Below are positions 63,312-64,000 of a stretch of 64,000 bases of DNA, one piece after another. The stretch comes from Neoceratodus forsteri (taxonomy: Eukaryota; Chordata; Ceratodontiformes; Ceratodontidae). The DNA lies in NCBI GenBank assembly GCA_016271365.2, contig CM057453.1:501121001-501185000 (forward strand). Reading direction: 5' to 3'. The notes under the pieces were generated by a model, which saw only the letters and a program-made list of their open reading frames with translations, did not search any database and was not told the origin of the DNA. A program made the translations under genes and the position numbers. Positions within the stretch are counted from its first letter, which is position 1. Every line of letters starts with the position of its first letter.

Positions 63312-63587
63312 TCACAACAAGAAAAGACAGGCCTTGCTTTGCTGTGTTACAAGAAAATCTGATGTAAATTCAACCACGTCTCTAACATCTTGCTGTCTTT
63401 GACATTTTAAAATAGAATAGCAGATCTCAACGGTGTAGGCCATAGCTACCAATACACGACCCTGAGAAACAGACCCCTGTTTTTCAAATATTAGTGGCAG
63501 CACATTTTGAACAGTTTCTAACACATTCTTGTTTATACTGTACACACAGTCATTTTCATTATTTTGCACCAACGTGAGTCTTTTTTA
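63312..63587 (-). pseudogene. Bcl-2-like protein, partial
   Basis: The open stretch lies just beyond the integrase. LPLIFEKQGSVSQGRVLVAM followed by AYTVEICY resembles the BH1 region of Bcl-2 family proteins (hydrophobic residues, an acidic-Gly turn, then G-R-V/I and an aromatic helix ending in Cys). The following helix VRDVVEFTSDFLV fits the next Bcl-2 helix. The BH2 W-I/L..GGW motif is missing and the frame ends early at 63312. Some adintoviruses carry Bcl-2 homologues, presumably to block host cell death, so the position is plausible. The match is by eye and moderate. The upstream part (63590-64000) has further coding-like remnants. Confidence 0.45.
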
Positions 63588-63589
63588 AT

Positions 63590-64000
63590 GTCATTCATCA
63601 AAATCTGGATAAACCAAAGTTCATCACCATTTATGGGACTGCATTGGTGGTGAGTAGCATAATCTGGAATTTGCATGGTTATCAATGTCTGTAAAATATT
63701 TTTCATTTTCTTCTTTTCAAAGTTTCTTTAGTGGTTTCCCCACAGGTTACCCATCTTAATGGCTCTCACCAAGTAGCCATGTGTTCCTCATCAGAACTCC
63801 CAATATCATACAAGTACATGTAATAGGGCACAGGGCTTCCTTTTTGCAGAGGGCTTTTAAAATATTTTTTTATGACTTCCTGAAGAAATGGCTTCTTCAA
63901 CAGCTTTCTGTAGTGTTATACTCAACTGGTCATATAGTTCGTTAAGACCTTTAGCAACACTTGGCAACGCTTTAAATTCTGTCAACGCATCAACATTGTA
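63590..64000 (-). other. Coding-like remnants up to window edge
   Basis: On the minus strand two short stretches look protein-like: DALTEFKALPSVAKGLNELY near 63950 and GSPVPYYMYLYDIGSSDEEH near 63800, each ending in stops. They may be earlier exons of the Bcl-2-like gene or another accessory gene. Nothing firm. Confidence 0.35.

Larger units (their letters stand above)
49744..64000. mobile_element. Maverick/Polinton (adintovirus-type) endogenous element, right end outside window
   Basis: This is a large self-synthesising DNA element with PolB, packaging ATPase, adenain-like protease, major and minor capsid proteins and a retroviral-type integrase. That complete set defines Maverick/Polinton elements and adintoviruses. 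Genes on the left half read rightward and those on the right half read leftward, converging at about 58920-59167. Most genes carry stops or frameshifts, so the copy is old and cannot be autonomous. The true left terminus is somewhere left of 49744. No terminal inverted repeat pair is visible because the right terminus is missing. Confidence 0.92.

Overview
The window looks like intergenic, repeat-packed DNA from a large vertebrate genome. No host gene, rRNA or tRNA gene could be recognised. The mix of elements (Ty3/Gypsy, L1-type and Tx1-type LINEs, several CR1/L2-type LINEs, MIR-like and other tRNA-derived SINEs, a BED-finger hAT transposon and a Maverick/adintovirus) points to a non-mammalian vertebrate. 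An amphibian is my best guess, with lungfish or another large-genome lineage possible. That host call is inference. Most elements carry stops and frameshifts, so nearly all coding features are pseudogenes.

Layout. 1-7.3 kb: one Gypsy polymerase gene (RT, RNase H, integrase) cut into pieces by a 220-bp inverted-repeat element, an L1-like element carrying only ORF1, and a 2.4-kb CR1-like LINE. 7.4-13.5 kb: short non-autonomous elements, a 640-bp SINE with exact target-site duplication, and a 288-bp tandem array. 13.7-24.1 kb: two different L2-type LINEs facing each other (LINE A on +, LINE B on -). Both have a hydrophobic N-terminus ending in an NPGP motif, and a tandem block with a TATA/CCAAT promoter lies upstream of LINE B. 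24.1-29.1 kb: an inverted-repeat element, three tandem arrays, a small retroposon and a MIR-like SINE.

29.2-41.6 kb: a hAT transposase gene interrupted by an L2-tailed fragment, a near-complete Tx1 LINE (itself split by an ORF1-only L1 element with an intact ORF), and several SINEs. Target-site duplications let much of the order of insertion be read directly. 41.6-48 kb: SINEs and fragments of Gypsy, L1, a further LINE and a CR1 tail.

49.7-64 kb (running off the right edge): a Maverick/Polinton (adintovirus-type) provirus. Rightward genes are a TATA-driven spliced accessory gene, protein-primed DNA polymerase B, packaging ATPase and two conserved small genes. Leftward and convergent are integrase, minor capsid, a small core-like protein, major capsid and an adenovirus-type protease, plus a Bcl-2-like ORF beyond the integrase. 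Only the ATPase is clearly uninterrupted. PolB holds a 1.2-kb foreign insert whose left edge folds into a long hairpin.

The most interesting observations are the spliced accessory gene, the Bcl-2-like ORF, the matching of SINE 3' tails to the two local L2 LINEs, the ORF1-only L1 elements, and the promoter block and 2A-like motif of LINE B. Boundaries without target-site duplications are approximate.
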